Shown in pieces: positions 18,697 to 28,797 of a stretch of DNA of 64,000 bases. This stretch comes from Paramicrobacterium agarici (GTDB lineage Bacteria > Actinomycetota > Actinomycetes > Actinomycetales > Microbacteriaceae). How positions within the stretch are numbered: position 1 is the stretch's first letter; the number at the start of each line of letters is the position of its first letter. Below the pieces are notes generated by a model. The model made no database searches, had not been told where the DNA came from, and was given only the letters and a program-made list of their open reading frames with translations. The stretch lies in contig NZ_PDJE01000001.1 of NCBI RefSeq assembly GCF_002563955.1, positions 2,666,001-2,730,000 of the forward strand, written 5' to 3'. The position numbers and the translations under genes were made by a program.

Positions 18697-20753
18697 CCGC
18701 CCCGCTTCTCTCTGTCCGCGATCTTCAGGTCAGCTTCGCCTCTGAGGCCGGTACCGTCAACGCCGTGCGCGGCGTCAACTTCGACCTCGAACCCGGTCGC
18801 ACGCTCGGCATTGTCGGGGAATCCGGCTCGGGCAAGTCGGTCACGTCGATGGCGATCATGGGCCTTCTCGATGAGAACGCCAAGATCACCGGATCCATCG
18901 AGTTCGACGGGCAGGAGCTCCTGGGCAAGACCGACAAGCAGATGTCGACCATTCGCGGCAACGACATTGCCATGATCTTCCAGGATCCGCTCGCGGCTCT
19001 CACTCCCGTCTTCACGATCGGCGATCAGATCGTCGAGGCGCTCGTCACGCATCAGAAAATGTCTCAGGGCGACGCGTGGAAGCGCGGGATCGAGTTGCTG
19101 GGACTCGTCGGCATTCCGACGCCCGAGCGGCGCATGAAGTCGTTCCCCCACGAGTTCTCGGGCGGCATGCGGCAACGCGTCGTGATTGCCATGGCGATGG
19201 CGAATAATCCCAAGCTGATCATCGCCGACGAGCCGACGACAGCCCTCGACGTTACGATCCAGGCGCAGATCCTCGATCTCATCGCGACGGCGCAGCGTGA
19301 AACGGGTGCCGCTGTCGTCATGATCACGCACGACATGGGTGTTGTCGCGAAGACGGCAGACGACGTGCTCGTAATGTACGCGGGCAAGCCCGTGGAGCAG
19401 GCGCCCGTCGACGAGCTGTTCCATCGCACGCGTATGCCGTATTCCATCGGCCTTCTGGGCGCGATCCCCCGCGTCGATAAGAAAGACAAAGAGCCTCTCA
19501 TTCCGATCAAGGGAAATCCTCCCTTGCTCGTGAACCTTCCCGACGCGTGCCCCTTCGCGCCTCGCTGCCCGATCGCCGTCGAGGCCTGCGTCAAGGGCGA
19601 GCCGCAGCTTCTGCCCGCCAATACCGACGCCGGCGATCGGCACAAGGTCGCGTGCATCCGAGCGGATGAGATCGACAACGACGGGCTCATCGACGGCGAA
19701 CCGGTGTACCCGCCGCCGCCGGTGCTCGAGAGCAGCCTCGATCGCATTCCGCGTGAAGAGCGCGACATCACCCTCGATGTCGACAATCTGTCGAAGACGT
19801 TCCCCCTGCTCAAGGGCGCCTTCCTCAAGCGGCGCGTGGGCGACGTGCACGCCGTGCGCGGCATCTCGTTCGACATCCGCAAGGGCGAGACGATGGCAAT
19901 CGTCGGTGAGTCAGGATGCGGTAAGACGACGACGCTGCTGCAGATCATGGACCTCGTCAAACAGTCGAACGGCGAGATCACGATCGGCGGCACCAAGGTG
20001 TCTGAGCTGCGCGGAGCGCGCCAGGAGCGCGCGCTTCGACGCGACATCCAGATTGTGTTCCAAGACCCGATGGGCGCGCTTGATCCGCGCATGACGGTCT
20101 CTGATGTGATCGCTGAGCCGCTGCGCGCGATCGGACGGTCTCGAGAAGAAACCGACGCGCGCGTCGACGAGTTGATGGATCTTGTCGGGCTCGACCCCGC
20201 GCACAGCGCGCGGTTCCCCTCGGCGTTCTCGGGCGGTCAGCGCCAGCGCATCGGCATCGCCCGAGCACTGGCCACGAATCCGCAGGTCGTCGTGCTCGAC
20301 GAGCCGGTCTCAGCCCTCGACGTGTCGATCCAGGCTGGCGTCATCAACCTGCTCGACGAACTCAAGGCGAAGCTGGGGCTGTCGTACCTGTTCGTTGCAC
20401 ACGATCTGTCTGTCGTGCGCCACATCGCCGACCGCGTCGCCGTCATGTATCTCGGTGCGTTTGTCGAGCACGGCGACGTCGACAAGGTATTCGACGACCC
20501 GCAGCATCCGTATACCCGAGCGCTTCTCTCGGCGATTCCGGTGCCGGACCCCGAGATCGAGCGCACGCGAGAGCGCATCGTACTCGAGGGCGACCTTCCC
20601 AGCCCGACAGAGTGGCGCGAGGGATGCGCGTTTGTCTCGCGATGCCCGCTCTATAAGACGCTGAGTCCCGAGAAGCAACGACGCTGCGAGGGCGAGGTAC
20701 CTCTGCTCACGGGAGAAGAGGGCGTGCACGTCAACGCCTGCCACTGGCGATAA
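18693..20753 (+). CDS. ABC peptide-type importer 1, fused DppD-DppF ATPase
   Basis: 686 residues containing two full nucleotide-binding domains. Domain 1 has Walker A GESGSGKS (42-49), signature SGGMRQR and Walker [10 protein letters not shown] Cys-rich oligopeptide-type tail follows (CPFAPRCP). Domain 2 has Walker A GESGCGKT (405-412), signature SGGQRQR, Walker B VVVLDEPV, and a second Cys tail near the C-terminus. In Escherichia coli these are two proteins (DppD, DppF); fusion is common in Actinobacteria. It energises the two upstream permeases at the inner face of the membrane. Confidence 0.9.
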   Translation: MTAPLLSVRDLQVSFASEAGTVNAVRGVNFDLEPGRTLGIVGESGSGKSVTSMAIMGLLDENAKITGSIEFDGQELLGKTDKQMSTIRGNDIAMIFQDPLAALTPVFTIGDQIVEALVTHQKMSQGDAWKRGIELLGLVGIPTPERRMKSFPHEFSGGMRQRVVIAMAMANNPKLIIADEPTTALDVTIQAQILDLIATAQRETGAAVVMITHDMGVVAKTADDVLVMYAGKPVEQAPVDELFHRTRMPYSIGLLGAIPRVDKKDKEPLIPIKGNPPLLVNLPDACPFAPRCPIAVEACVKGEPQLLPANTDAGDRHKVACIRADEIDNDGLIDGEPVYPPPPVLESSLDRIPREERDITLDVDNLSKTFPLLKGAFLKRRVGDVHAVRGISFDIRKGETMAIVGESGCGKTTTLLQIMDLVKQSNGEITIGGTKVSELRGARQERALRRDIQIVFQDPMGALDPRMTVSDVIAEPLRAIGRSREETDARVDELMDLVGLDPAHSARFPSAFSGGQRQRIGIARALATNPQVVVLDEPVSALDVSIQAGVINLLDELKAKLGLSYLFVAHDLSVVRHIADRVAVMYLGAFVEHGDVDKVFDDPQHPYTRALLSAIPVPDPEIERTRERIVLEGDLPSPTEWREGCAFVSRCPLYKTLSPEKQRRCEGEVPLLTGEEGVHVNACHWR

Positions 20754-20812
20754 CGGTTCCGAAACAGTTTGCTGATTCCGGGAGGGTCCGTAGTTTATGA
20801 CCCCTAACTGGA

Positions 20813-20818
20813 TATAGT
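20813..20818 (+). promoter_or_regulatory. Candidate internal -10 box before binding protein 1
   Basis: TATAGT, 44 bp before the ATG at 20863, in the 109-bp gap after the fused ATPase. It would allow extra transcription of the binding protein, which importers usually need in excess. The -35 is weak. Confidence 0.38.
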
Positions 20819-20862
20819 CTGCAATCAACCCTGAACAAGCCGAAAGGCATAGAAGGAGCACC

Positions 20863-22575
20863 ATGAAAAGGCACCAGAAGCTGATGAGCATTGCCGCCGT
20901 CAGCGGGGCCCTCGCACTCGTCATGAGCGGTTGTGCGTCGGGCGATACCGGTGACAGCACCGGAGGTAATGACAAGAAGACTGAGGTCTCGCAGGCGGAC
21001 TACAACCCGCAGCCGCGAGAGAATCTCAAGCAGGGCGGAGACGTCGCCTTCGCGATCAACGAGATCACCCCTCAGATGAACCCCTTCCACGGAGATGCGA
21101 GCGCCGACACCACGCGCCTTGCTTCCTGGTATACCCCTCAGGTCTTCCTGATGGACCCGGACGGCACTCCGAAGCCGAACCCCGCCTACCTTGAGTCGTG
21201 GGAGATCGGCGAAGAGGGCGGCAACACCGTCATCAACGGCACGGTCAACGCAGACGCCGTGTGGAACGACGGGTCGCCCATCGACTGGACCGCGTTCGAG
21301 CAGACGTGGATCGCCAACCGCTCCTACGACGAGGGCTACACGCCGAACGCGACGGACGGCTACAAGGAGATCGCCTCGGTTGAGCAGGGCGAAACGGCAA
21401 AGGACGTCGTCGTGACGTTCGACGGTCAATTCGCGTGGCCGCAGATGGTATTTCTGACCGGCATCATCAACCCCCACGTGAACACCCCGGAGATCTTCAA
21501 CGAGGGATTCATCGAGGAGCCGCACGCCGAATGGGGTGCCGGGCCGTACAAGGTGGAGGAGTACGACTCCAAGGGCCAGGTCATGACGTTCGTTCCGAAC
21601 GAGAACTGGTGGGGCAACGAGCCTCTTCTCGACGAGGTGACGTTCCGCGGTCTTGATGACTCCGCGTCGATCAACGCGTTCAAGAACGGCGAGATCGACA
21701 TGGTCGGCGTCGGCACCAAGGACCGCCTTGAGCAGGTTTCGGACATGGAAGGCATCGAGATCTACCGTGCCATGCAGACGGCGAACACCCTTCTCGAGGT
21801 CGACTCCGAGAAGCCGCAGTTCAAGGACCTCGAGGTTCGCAAGGCGTTCTACATGGGCCTCAACGTCGAACAACAGATGAAGATCGCCTGGAATGGACTC
21901 GACTACACCGAGGAGCCGGGCGGATCGTTCGTGCTCTACTCTTTCCAGCCGCACTTCAAGAACTCTGTTGTGGAAGCCGGATGGGAGTACAACCCCGACA
22001 AGGCGAACGAGATCCTCGACGAGGCCGGCTGGACCCTGAATGACGACGGCGTCCGTGAGAAGGACGGCGTCAAGCTCGAGGTCACGTACCCGATCTTCGG
22101 TGACGACCCGACGCTCAAGGCTGGAGCGCAGTCGCTGCAGCAGATGATGAAGGAGATCGGTTTCAAGGTCAACATCGATGTCCGCTCTCCCCAGGACTTC
22201 TCGACGGACTACACGTCGAAGAACTGGGACATCATGTCGCTGCGCTTCACGGCGTCCGACCCCTTCGGTGCTGCCTGGTTCTGCCAGCTGTACTGCTCGA
22301 ACAGTGGTCTGAACCTGTCGGCGACGGGAACGGAAGAGATCGACAAGCGCATTCACGAGGAGCTCGAGTCGATCACCGATTCCGAGGAGCAGACGGTCAA
22401 GGCCATGGAGATGGAAGCAGAGATCATGTCGGAGACATGGGGCATCTTCCCGCTCTACAACGGCCCGTCGATCTCGGCCGTCAAGGAGGGCCTTGCCAAC
22501 CTGACCCCCGAGCCCTACGTGGGTCTCGACCTCTTCGGCGTCACGCCCGTTGAGAACGTGGGCTGGGAGAAGTAA
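20863..22575 (+). CDS. ABC peptide-type importer 1, substrate-binding lipoprotein
   Basis: 570 residues of the SBP_bac_5 family. Signal and lipobox: MKRHQKLMSIAAVSGALALV followed by MSGC with Cys24. The mature part has DDGVREKDGVKLEVTYP and the PFGAAWFCQLYCSN region near the ligand-site hinge. The ATG has AGAAGGAG four bases upstream. It would capture peptides or related ligands outside the membrane and deliver them to the upstream permeases. A strong terminator follows 19 bp after the stop. Confidence 0.89.
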   Translation: MKRHQKLMSIAAVSGALALVMSGCASGDTGDSTGGNDKKTEVSQADYNPQPRENLKQGGDVAFAINEITPQMNPFHGDASADTTRLASWYTPQVFLMDPDGTPKPNPAYLESWEIGEEGGNTVINGTVNADAVWNDGSPIDWTAFEQTWIANRSYDEGYTPNATDGYKEIASVEQGETAKDVVVTFDGQFAWPQMVFLTGIINPHVNTPEIFNEGFIEEPHAEWGAGPYKVEEYDSKGQVMTFVPNENWWGNEPLLDEVTFRGLDDSASINAFKNGEIDMVGVGTKDRLEQVSDMEGIEIYRAMQTANTLLEVDSEKPQFKDLEVRKAFYMGLNVEQQMKIAWNGLDYTEEPGGSFVLYSFQPHFKNSVVEAGWEYNPDKANEILDEAGWTLNDDGVREKDGVKLEVTYPIFGDDPTLKAGAQSLQQMMKEIGFKVNIDVRSPQDFSTDYTSKNWDIMSLRFTASDPFGAAWFCQLYCSNSGLNLSATGTEEIDKRIHEELESITDSEEQTVKAMEMEAEIMSETWGIFPLYNGPSISAVKEGLANLTPEPYVGLDLFGVTPVENVGWEK

Positions 22576-22593
22576 GCACCTCTCATTCAGCAC

Positions 22594-22627
22594 AGCGGGG
22601 CCGGTGGTTCAAACCACCGGCCCCGCT
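22594..22627 (+). terminator. Rho-independent terminator of importer 1 operon
   Basis: Perfect 15-bp GC-rich stem (22595-22609 with 22612-22626), a minimal loop, then TTT. One of the clearest intrinsic terminators in the window. Confidence 0.88.
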
Positions 22628-22665
22628 TTCGTGTGCCAATACAACGTCGGGCTCAGTGCAGCCGA

Positions 22666-22671
22666 TACTCT
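22666..22671 (+). promoter_or_regulatory. Candidate -10 box, leaderless transcript
   Basis: TACTCT six bases before the ATG at 22678. The AAGG directly abutting the ATG is too close to be a ribosome site. Confidence 0.42.
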
Positions 22672-22677
22672 AGAAGG

Positions 22678-23196
22678 ATGCCGCAGCGCTCCGTCACGTA
22701 CCGCTCATCGTTCAGCATCGGCCTCGTCATCATCGTGGCCGTCCTCGCCGCGTTTCTCACCGTCGATGCCGCTGTCAGAGGCTTCTGGAACATCGCGCTG
22801 CTCACGGCACTGTGGTCGATCGCGGTTGTCGCTCCCCTGACGCTGTTCCTCGCACTGCCGCGCCTCACGGCCGACGAGGCCGGGCTGACGTGCGTCGGAC
22901 CCTTCACGACCTGGGTGATCCCGTGGAGCAAGGTCGACACGATTCGCACGCGCCGCCTGCTTCTCGTCGAGACGACGGAAGGCACAGTCGTCACGCTCTT
23001 CTCCGTGCCCGGACGACCGACGGGAGCTCGCGCAGCACAGTCGACGGACCTCGGCGACGAGGTCGAGGCGATTCGTCGCGATTGGGAGGGACGCAGCAGC
23101 CCCGACGCGGTGATCACGCGACGTCTTCACGTGCGCGGACTCACCATCGTCGGGGCTGCGGTGCTCGCCGCGGTTGCGGCGTCGATTGTGCTCTGA
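22678..23196 (+). CDS. PH-domain-like membrane protein, function unknown
   Basis: 172 residues. Two hydrophobic segments near the N-terminus (about 12-32 and 38-62) precede LTADEAGLTCVGPFTTWVIP and WSKVDTIRTR, the pattern of bacterial PH-like (bPH) domains. A third hydrophobic segment ends the protein. These proteins are common in Actinobacteria and mostly uncharacterised. It stands alone between the two ABC importers and converges on the second one with only 1 bp between stop codons. Confidence 0.7.
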   Translation: MPQRSVTYRSSFSIGLVIIVAVLAAFLTVDAAVRGFWNIALLTALWSIAVVAPLTLFLALPRLTADEAGLTCVGPFTTWVIPWSKVDTIRTRRLLLVETTEGTVVTLFSVPGRPTGARAAQSTDLGDEVEAIRRDWEGRSSPDAVITRRLHVRGLTIVGAAVLAAVAASIVL

Positions 23197-23197
23197 G

Positions 23198-24910
23198 TCA
23201 GGCTCCGAGCGGAATGTTGGCTCCGGGAATCGCGTCGAGCAGGTTGCGGGTGTAGCTCTCGCGCGGATTGCCGAATACCTCGTCAGTGGATCCGGTCTCG
23301 ACGATCTCCCCCTTCTGCATCACCACGACGTTGTCAGCGATGACGCGGACGACAGCGAGGTCATGAGTGATGAACAGGTACGTCAGGCCCAGCTCCGACT
23401 GTAGCTCGGCCAGCAGCTGCAGAATCTGCGCCTGCACGAGCACGTCGAGCGCAGAAACAGCCTCATCGAGCACGACGATGTCGGGTTTGAGCGCGAGAGC
23501 ACGTGCGATCGCGATGCGCTGGCGCTGCCCGCCGGAAAGCTCATTCGGGTAGCGGTTGATGAGCTGCTGCGGCAGAGCAACCTGGTCAAGCAGCTCACGC
23601 ACACGCTTGCCGCGGTCTGCTGCCGAGCCAACCTTGTGAATGCGCAACGGCTCCCCGATGATGTCGGCAATGTTGCGCATTGGGTCGAGCGACCCATACG
23701 GGTCCTGGAAGACCGGCTGCATTCGCCGCCGCAGAGTCATGAGACCCGAACGCGACATCGCCGCCAGGTTGTCCCCGTCGATCGCGATGCTGCCGCTCGT
23801 GATGGTCTCGAGCCCGAGTGCCATTTTCGCGATCGTCGATTTACCGGAACCCGACTCCCCCACGAGCGCTGTCGTGGTGCCCTTCGCGACGGAGAAGCTC
23901 ACGTCGTTGACGGCCGTGAAGTTCTCAGACCGGAAATTTCCCCGTCTGATCTTGAACACCTTCGTGAGGTTCGACACTTCGATGACCGGCGTCGTCGTGT
24001 CGGCGATGTCTTCGATCTCTTCGGCCCGCTCTTCTGCAGCCTGAGCGAGGTCGAACTCCCCGCCGAGGTCTTCGACCGGCTTGTGCTCGACGGCCGCCTG
24101 AATGCGCTGCGAGGCAAGACTCGGAGCGGCGGCGACGAGACGCTGGGTGTACGGATGCTGCGGGTTCTGCAGAATCTCCCTGCTGTCGCCCGCTTCGACG
24201 ATGTTTCCCTTGTACATCACGATGAGCTTCTCGGCGCGCTCCGCCGCAAGCCCGAGATCGTGAGTGATGAAGAGAACAGCGGTGTTGTTGAGCATCGTGA
24301 GCTCAGCGAGGTTGTCGAGGATCACGCGCTGCACGGTCACGTCGAGGGCCGATGTCGGCTCGTCGGCGATCAGGAGCTTCGGGCTGGCCGAGAGGCCGAT
24401 CCCGATGAGCACACGCTGACGCATTCCCCCCGAGAACTGGTGAGGAAACTGCTTGAGGCGCCGCTCGGCGTCGTCAAGACCGGCCTGTTTCAGCACATCG
24501 ACCGCGTGCTTCTCAACGTCGCGCTTCGATGTCGCGACGCCGTTTGCACGGATCGCCTCCTTTACCTGGAAGCCGACCGACCACACGGGGTTGAGGTTTG
24601 ACATCGGGTCTTGCGGAACAAAGCCGATCTCGCGCCCTCGAACGGACTCGATCTCTCGCGACGAGAGCTTCGCGAGATCACGCCCCTCGAACATCACCTC
24701 GCCGCCCGTGATTTTTCCGTTCTCGGGCAACAGGTTGATGATTCCGTGAGCGGTCGTGGACTTGCCCGAGCCCGACTCGCCGACGATGGCGACGGTCTCG
24801 CCGGGCATCACGTCGAAGGAGACGCCGTGCAGCGCTTCGGCGAAGCCGTTCTGCGTCGAGAACCCGATGGTGAGGTCTCTGATGCTCAGCAGTGGTTCTG
24901 AGGCGTTCAT
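23198..24910 (-). CDS. ABC peptide-type importer 2, fused DppD-DppF ATPase
   Basis: 570 residues with two nucleotide-binding domains. Walker A GESGSGKS at 44-51 and a second [11 protein letters not shown] in the C-terminal half; signatures SGGMRQR and SGGQRQR; Walker B LLIADEPTSALD and IVVLDEAVSALD. In the second Walker B the usual Pro after the catalytic Glu is Ala. It lacks the Cys-rich insertions of the importer 1 ATPase, which accounts for its shorter length. The ATG overlaps the upstream permease stop (ATGA). Confidence 0.9.
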   Translation of the reverse strand: MNASEPLLSIRDLTIGFSTQNGFAEALHGVSFDVMPGETVAIVGESGSGKSTTAHGIINLLPENGKITGGEVMFEGRDLAKLSSREIESVRGREIGFVPQDPMSNLNPVWSVGFQVKEAIRANGVATSKRDVEKHAVDVLKQAGLDDAERRLKQFPHQFSGGMRQRVLIGIGLSASPKLLIADEPTSALDVTVQRVILDNLAELTMLNNTAVLFITHDLGLAAERAEKLIVMYKGNIVEAGDSREILQNPQHPYTQRLVAAAPSLASQRIQAAVEHKPVEDLGGEFDLAQAAEERAEEIEDIADTTTPVIEVSNLTKVFKIRRGNFRSENFTAVNDVSFSVAKGTTTALVGESGSGKSTIAKMALGLETITSGSIAIDGDNLAAMSRSGLMTLRRRMQPVFQDPYGSLDPMRNIADIIGEPLRIHKVGSAADRGKRVRELLDQVALPQQLINRYPNELSGGQRQRIAIARALALKPDIVVLDEAVSALDVLVQAQILQLLAELQSELGLTYLFITHDLAVVRVIADNVVVMQKGEIVETGSTDEVFGNPRESYTRNLLDAIPGANIPLGA

Positions 24911-25845
24911 CGCGTCCTCGCTTTCGGGTCGAGGGCGTCGCGCAGCACTTCGCCGAGCATGATGAATGCCAGTACGGCGACCGTCAGTGCGATCGAGGGA
25001 TAGATGAGTGCCATGGGCGCCGTTCGCAGCGTGGTTTGGGCATCGCTGATGTCGTTGCCCCACGACATGACAGAGGAGTCCATTCCGACACCGAGGAACG
25101 ACAGCGTCGCTTCACCCACCATGGCAAGCCCGAGGTTCAACGTCGTGACCACGATGACGGGCATGAGCGAGTTGGGCAGAACGTGCGACATCATGGTCGT
25201 GAAGCGCGAGCGCCCGAGAGCGATCGCTGCCATGACGTAGTCCTGGTTCTTCACGCGGAGCACCTCGGACCGCAGAATGCGGGCGACGGAGGCCCAGGCG
25301 AATCCACCGATTGCCAGGGAGATCGTCCACACGTTGCGGTAGTCGGAGAAGACCGACATCACAACGACAGCGGCAAGGATGTACGGGATTGAGAAGAAGA
25401 TGTCGCCGATGCGCGAGAGCACCGAGTCGGTCCAGCCTCCGTAGAATCCCGCGAAGATGCCGAAGAGCACGCCGAGAAAGCTTCCGAGCAGCGTCGAGAT
25501 GATTCCGACGGCGAGCGATGTCTGAGCCCCCCAGACGATGCGTGCCCAGATGTCGCAGCCCTGGCGGGTGAACCCGAGGATGTGATCGCCCTGCGGTCCC
25601 GCGTTGCTGTTGGCAAGGGTGCAGCCCTGGGTCGGCGACACGTGCGTGAACCAGGTCGGGAAGAGCGCCATCGCGATGAAGACGAGAGCGATAACAGCGG
25701 AGATGTAGAACAGCGGGCGCCGACGAATGGACCGCCAGGCGTCGCGCCACATGCTGCCCGGCTTCTCTCCGAGCTTGACGGAGTCGACCTCGACGACGGG
25801 GGTCTTGTCGACGGGTGCGACATAGTGAGGTATCTGCTTAGACAT
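24907..25845 (-). CDS. ABC peptide-type importer 2, permease DppC-like
   Basis: 312 residues. The OppC_N segment (RRRPLFYISAVIALVFIAMA) is followed by a Cys-bearing periplasmic stretch (QGCTLANSNAGPQGDH, then GCDIWARIVWGAQTSL) and about five more membrane helices. The EAA loop is NQDYVMAAIALGRSRFTTMM. It overlaps the DppB-like gene by 8 bp and the ATPase gene by 4 bp. Confidence 0.88.
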   Translation of the reverse strand: MSKQIPHYVAPVDKTPVVEVDSVKLGEKPGSMWRDAWRSIRRRPLFYISAVIALVFIAMALFPTWFTHVSPTQGCTLANSNAGPQGDHILGFTRQGCDIWARIVWGAQTSLAVGIISTLLGSFLGVLFGIFAGFYGGWTDSVLSRIGDIFFSIPYILAAVVVMSVFSDYRNVWTISLAIGGFAWASVARILRSEVLRVKNQDYVMAAIALGRSRFTTMMSHVLPNSLMPVIVVTTLNLGLAMVGEATLSFLGVGMDSSVMSWGNDISDAQTTLRTAPMALIYPSIALTVAVLAFIMLGEVLRDALDPKARTR

Positions 25846-26764
25846 AGCGAATCCTGGGGTCGAGCACGGCGTAGAGCAGGTCTACGAGAATGTTGAGGAA
25901 GACGTAGAAGATCACCAGAACGGTGACGAACGACACGACGGTCGGGCGCTCCCCTCGAACAATCGCCTGGAAGAGGGTATTTCCGACGCCGGGAACGTTG
26001 AAGATTCCCTCGGTGACGGTCGCACCCACAATGAGGATTCCGAAGTTCGTCGCAGAGTTGGTGACGACGGGAATCAGGGAGTTGCGCAGCACGTGCACGG
26101 GAATGACGCGTCTGCGACTCAGGCCTTTGGAGTACGCGGTGCGCACGAAGTCGTTGCCGAGCGTCTCGACTGTCGATCCGCGCATGAGACGCATACTCGT
26201 GGCATAGAGACTCAGCGCAAGCACGATCGCGGGAAGAAGCATGTTCCACCACGCGGTGTTGCCGCCAACGGTCGGACTCGCCAAGCCCCACTGGATCGCG
26301 ACGAAGAACTGCGCGAGAAACGCAATGACGAAGATCGGGAGCGACATGAGCACGAGGCTGACGACGAGCATCGCGTTGTCGAAGAATTTGCCCTTGCGGA
26401 TGCCGCTGAACAGTCCGATCGTGATCGACAGAATCAGCTCGAGCGCGACCGCCATGACGGCGAGCTTGAGAGTGACGGGGAACGTCTTGACGAGAATCGC
26501 CGAGACCTCTCGACCCGAGTAGCTGATGCCGAGGTTGCCCTGGAAGATATCGCCGATGTACAGCAGATACTGCACGATGAAGGGCTTGTCGAGGTTGTAC
26601 TGGGCTCTCAGCGCTTCAAGAACCGCCGGGTTGGGGGTCTTCTCGCCGAACAGGGCCAGGAGTGGATCTCCCGGCATGGCGAAGACCATGAAGTAGATGA
26701 GGAAGGTCGTGCCGAAGAAGACGGGAACGGCCTGCAGAAGTCGAAGCAGGATGTATCTGAGCAT
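25838..26764 (-). CDS. ABC peptide-type importer 2, permease DppB-like
   Basis: 308 residues. The start MLRYILLRLLQAVPVFFGTT is a textbook DppB/OppB N-terminus, with PGDPLLALFGEKTPNPAVLE in the first loop. EAA loop: NDFVRTAYSKGLSRRRVIPV. About six membrane helices. It lies 124 bp after binding protein 2 on the same strand, across a hairpin that may thin out the downstream message. Confidence 0.89.
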   Translation of the reverse strand: MLRYILLRLLQAVPVFFGTTFLIYFMVFAMPGDPLLALFGEKTPNPAVLEALRAQYNLDKPFIVQYLLYIGDIFQGNLGISYSGREVSAILVKTFPVTLKLAVMAVALELILSITIGLFSGIRKGKFFDNAMLVVSLVLMSLPIFVIAFLAQFFVAIQWGLASPTVGGNTAWWNMLLPAIVLALSLYATSMRLMRGSTVETLGNDFVRTAYSKGLSRRRVIPVHVLRNSLIPVVTNSATNFGILIVGATVTEGIFNVPGVGNTLFQAIVRGERPTVVSFVTVLVIFYVFLNILVDLLYAVLDPRIRYV

Positions 26765-26840
26765 GTGGCGCTCACCCTGCCGTTCGTCGTGGGCTCATAG
26801 GTGTACTGCCGTTTCGAGGGGGTTGTCGGGCGGCTCGCAG

Positions 26841-26873
26841 GTGGGGTGGTGCAGCAGAACTGCACCACCCCAC
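26841..26873 (-). terminator. Intra-operon hairpin after binding protein 2
   Basis: Perfect 14-bp stem (26841-26854 with 26860-26873) and a 5-nt loop, without a T tail, between the binding-protein stop and the permease start. In binding-protein operons such hairpins usually stabilise the upstream message or attenuate downstream expression. Confidence 0.7.
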
Positions 26874-26888
26874 GCTACGCCAGGCTCG

Positions 26889-28520
26889 TTATGCCTGCTT
26901 GGTGATCTGGTAGTAAAGCGGAACGGAGTTCCAGCCGAACTCGACGTTGTCGACAAGTGTCGAGTACCCGCCGACCACGTTCTGGTACCAGAGCGGGATC
27001 GCCGGAAGGTCCTTCAGAAGCACTTCCTGTGCCTCCTGGAACTTCTGGTTGGCGACCTCGGGATCGGTCGTGCTGATGCCCTCCTGGATCAGCGAGTCGA
27101 ATTCCTCGCTGGAGTAGTCACCGTCGTTCGAGCCTGCGCCCGTGGCGTACAGCGGCCCCAGGAAGTTGTACAGACCCGGGTAGTCAGCCTGCCAGCCGCT
27201 GCGTGCGGCGCCGTCGATCGTGCGCTCCGTCACGTCAGTGCGCAGCTCAGCGAACGTGGGGTACGCCTTGCCCTCGGCCTTGATGCCCAGAACGTTCGAG
27301 ATGCTGTTGCACACAGCGTCAACCCACGCCTGGTGGCCTCCATCGGAGTTGTATGCGATGGAGAAGGTACCCTCCCACGGGCTGATCTCGTCGGCCTGTG
27401 CCCAGAGATCCTTGGCCTTCTCTTCGTTGAACTCGAGAACCTCAGAGCCCTCAAGGTCATCGCTCCAGCCGTCGATGACCGGCGACGTGAAGTCGCTGGC
27501 CGGCGTGCGGGTTCCCTGGAAGATCACGTCGGTGATCTCGTCACGGTTGATGGCCATCGACAGCGCCTGTCGACGCAGCTGGCCCTCTTCGCCGTCGAAG
27601 TGCTCGAGGAACTGCCCGATCGTGAACGACTGGAACAGCGCTGACGGCTGGTTGACGGCGCGGTCGCCCAGGTCGCTCTCGTACGAGGCGAACGCCGAGT
27701 CGGGGATCTGGTCGAGCACGTCGAGCTGATCCGAGAGCAGGTCTGCGTAGGCAGCATCCTGGTTGGCGTAGAACTTGATCGTCAGACCACCGTTCTGTGC
27801 CTCACGCTCGCCCTTGTAGTCCTCGTTCTTGACGAGGTCGATCTTGACGTCGTGCTCCCACGCGTTCTCACCCGCGAGCTTGTACATACCATTGCCGATC
27901 GGGTTCTCACCGAACGCGTCCATGTCTTCGAAGGCGACCGAGGGAAGCGGGTAGAACGCCGAGTAGCCGAGGCGCTGACCGAAGTCAGAAGCCGCGTGCT
28001 TGAGCGTCACCGTGAAGTGGTAGTCGTCGATGATCTCGAGACCGGTCAGCTCGCTGTCTTCGTCCCAACTGAAGCCCTCGATGTCTTCGAAGAAGTACGA
28101 CGACAGCTGCTCGTTGCTGAGAAGCGCGCCGTAGTTCCATGCGTCGACGAAGGACTTGGCCGTGACCTCTTCACCGTTGGTGAACTTCCAGCCCTCGTTG
28201 AGCTTGATGTCCCACACGATGCTGTCTTCGGTCTCGATCGACTTGGCGACCTCGTTGTGCACGGCGCCTTCGGCGTCGTAGTAGATCAGCCCGGCGAAGA
28301 TGGCGTCAAGAATCTTGCCACCACCGACCTCGTTGGTGTTTGTAGGGATGAGCGGATTCTGGGGCTCGTTTCCGTTCGTGGTGATGATCGCAGCGTCGTC
28401 GCTCGATCCACCACCTTCGCTGCCGCCGCCATTTGAGCAGCCAGCAAGCGCGAGAGCCGCAACGCTGGCCACCGCTGTAGCGGTGAGCAGGCGCCGCATC
28501 CGCGACGTCGTATTTCTCAC
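26889..28520 (-). CDS. ABC peptide-type importer 2, substrate-binding lipoprotein A
   Basis: 543 residues of the SBP_bac_5 family (OppA-like). The GTG is preceded by AGGAGG with five-base spacing, which fixes the start; an ATG eight codons in is an alternative. Lipobox ALALAGC with Cys28, then a Gly/Ser linker. The mature part shows NGNEPQNPLIPTNTNEVGG and the C-terminal domain pattern GWQADYPGLYNFL. It is probably the main receptor of importer 2. Confidence 0.89.
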   Translation of the reverse strand: MRNTTSRMRRLLTATAVASVAALALAGCSNGGGSEGGGSSDDAAIITTNGNEPQNPLIPTNTNEVGGGKILDAIFAGLIYYDAEGAVHNEVAKSIETEDSIVWDIKLNEGWKFTNGEEVTAKSFVDAWNYGALLSNEQLSSYFFEDIEGFSWDEDSELTGLEIIDDYHFTVTLKHAASDFGQRLGYSAFYPLPSVAFEDMDAFGENPIGNGMYKLAGENAWEHDVKIDLVKNEDYKGEREAQNGGLTIKFYANQDAAYADLLSDQLDVLDQIPDSAFASYESDLGDRAVNQPSALFQSFTIGQFLEHFDGEEGQLRRQALSMAINRDEITDVIFQGTRTPASDFTSPVIDGWSDDLEGSEVLEFNEEKAKDLWAQADEISPWEGTFSIAYNSDGGHQAWVDAVCNSISNVLGIKAEGKAYPTFAELRTDVTERTIDGAARSGWQADYPGLYNFLGPLYATGAGSNDGDYSSEEFDSLIQEGISTTDPEVANQKFQEAQEVLLKDLPAIPLWYQNVVGGYSTLVDNVEFGWNSVPLYYQITKQA

Positions 28521-28797
28521 TGTTCCTCCTGTGCAAGGTGAATGCTGCAGCGCAAAGGGCCGCACTGCCGCAAAGTAATAGCACGACACTAGGCGCAACA
28601 GACACGTGCGCACAACGCGCACCGACGGGAATGTTACCCCCCATCCACGTATTTGAAAGAATTTTGTTTGAAATGCACGAATAGTGCGGGCTGAGGCGTC
28701 GCCGTGAAGATGCTTCGATCAGTCCCGCTTCGTTCGGGATTTCCGCCATTGATTCACGACTGCTGCTCAGCAAGCGACCAGTTACGGGTGGCGTTCG
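28521..28797. other. Gap between the two binding-protein genes of importer 2
   Basis: 277 bp. It contains an unusually A/T-rich patch for this genome (about 28645-28685), a weak 5-bp hairpin (about 28723-28739) and a 6-bp inverted repeat around 28604-28620. A promoter for binding protein A is likely here, but no box pair stands out. No gene was seen. Confidence 0.45.
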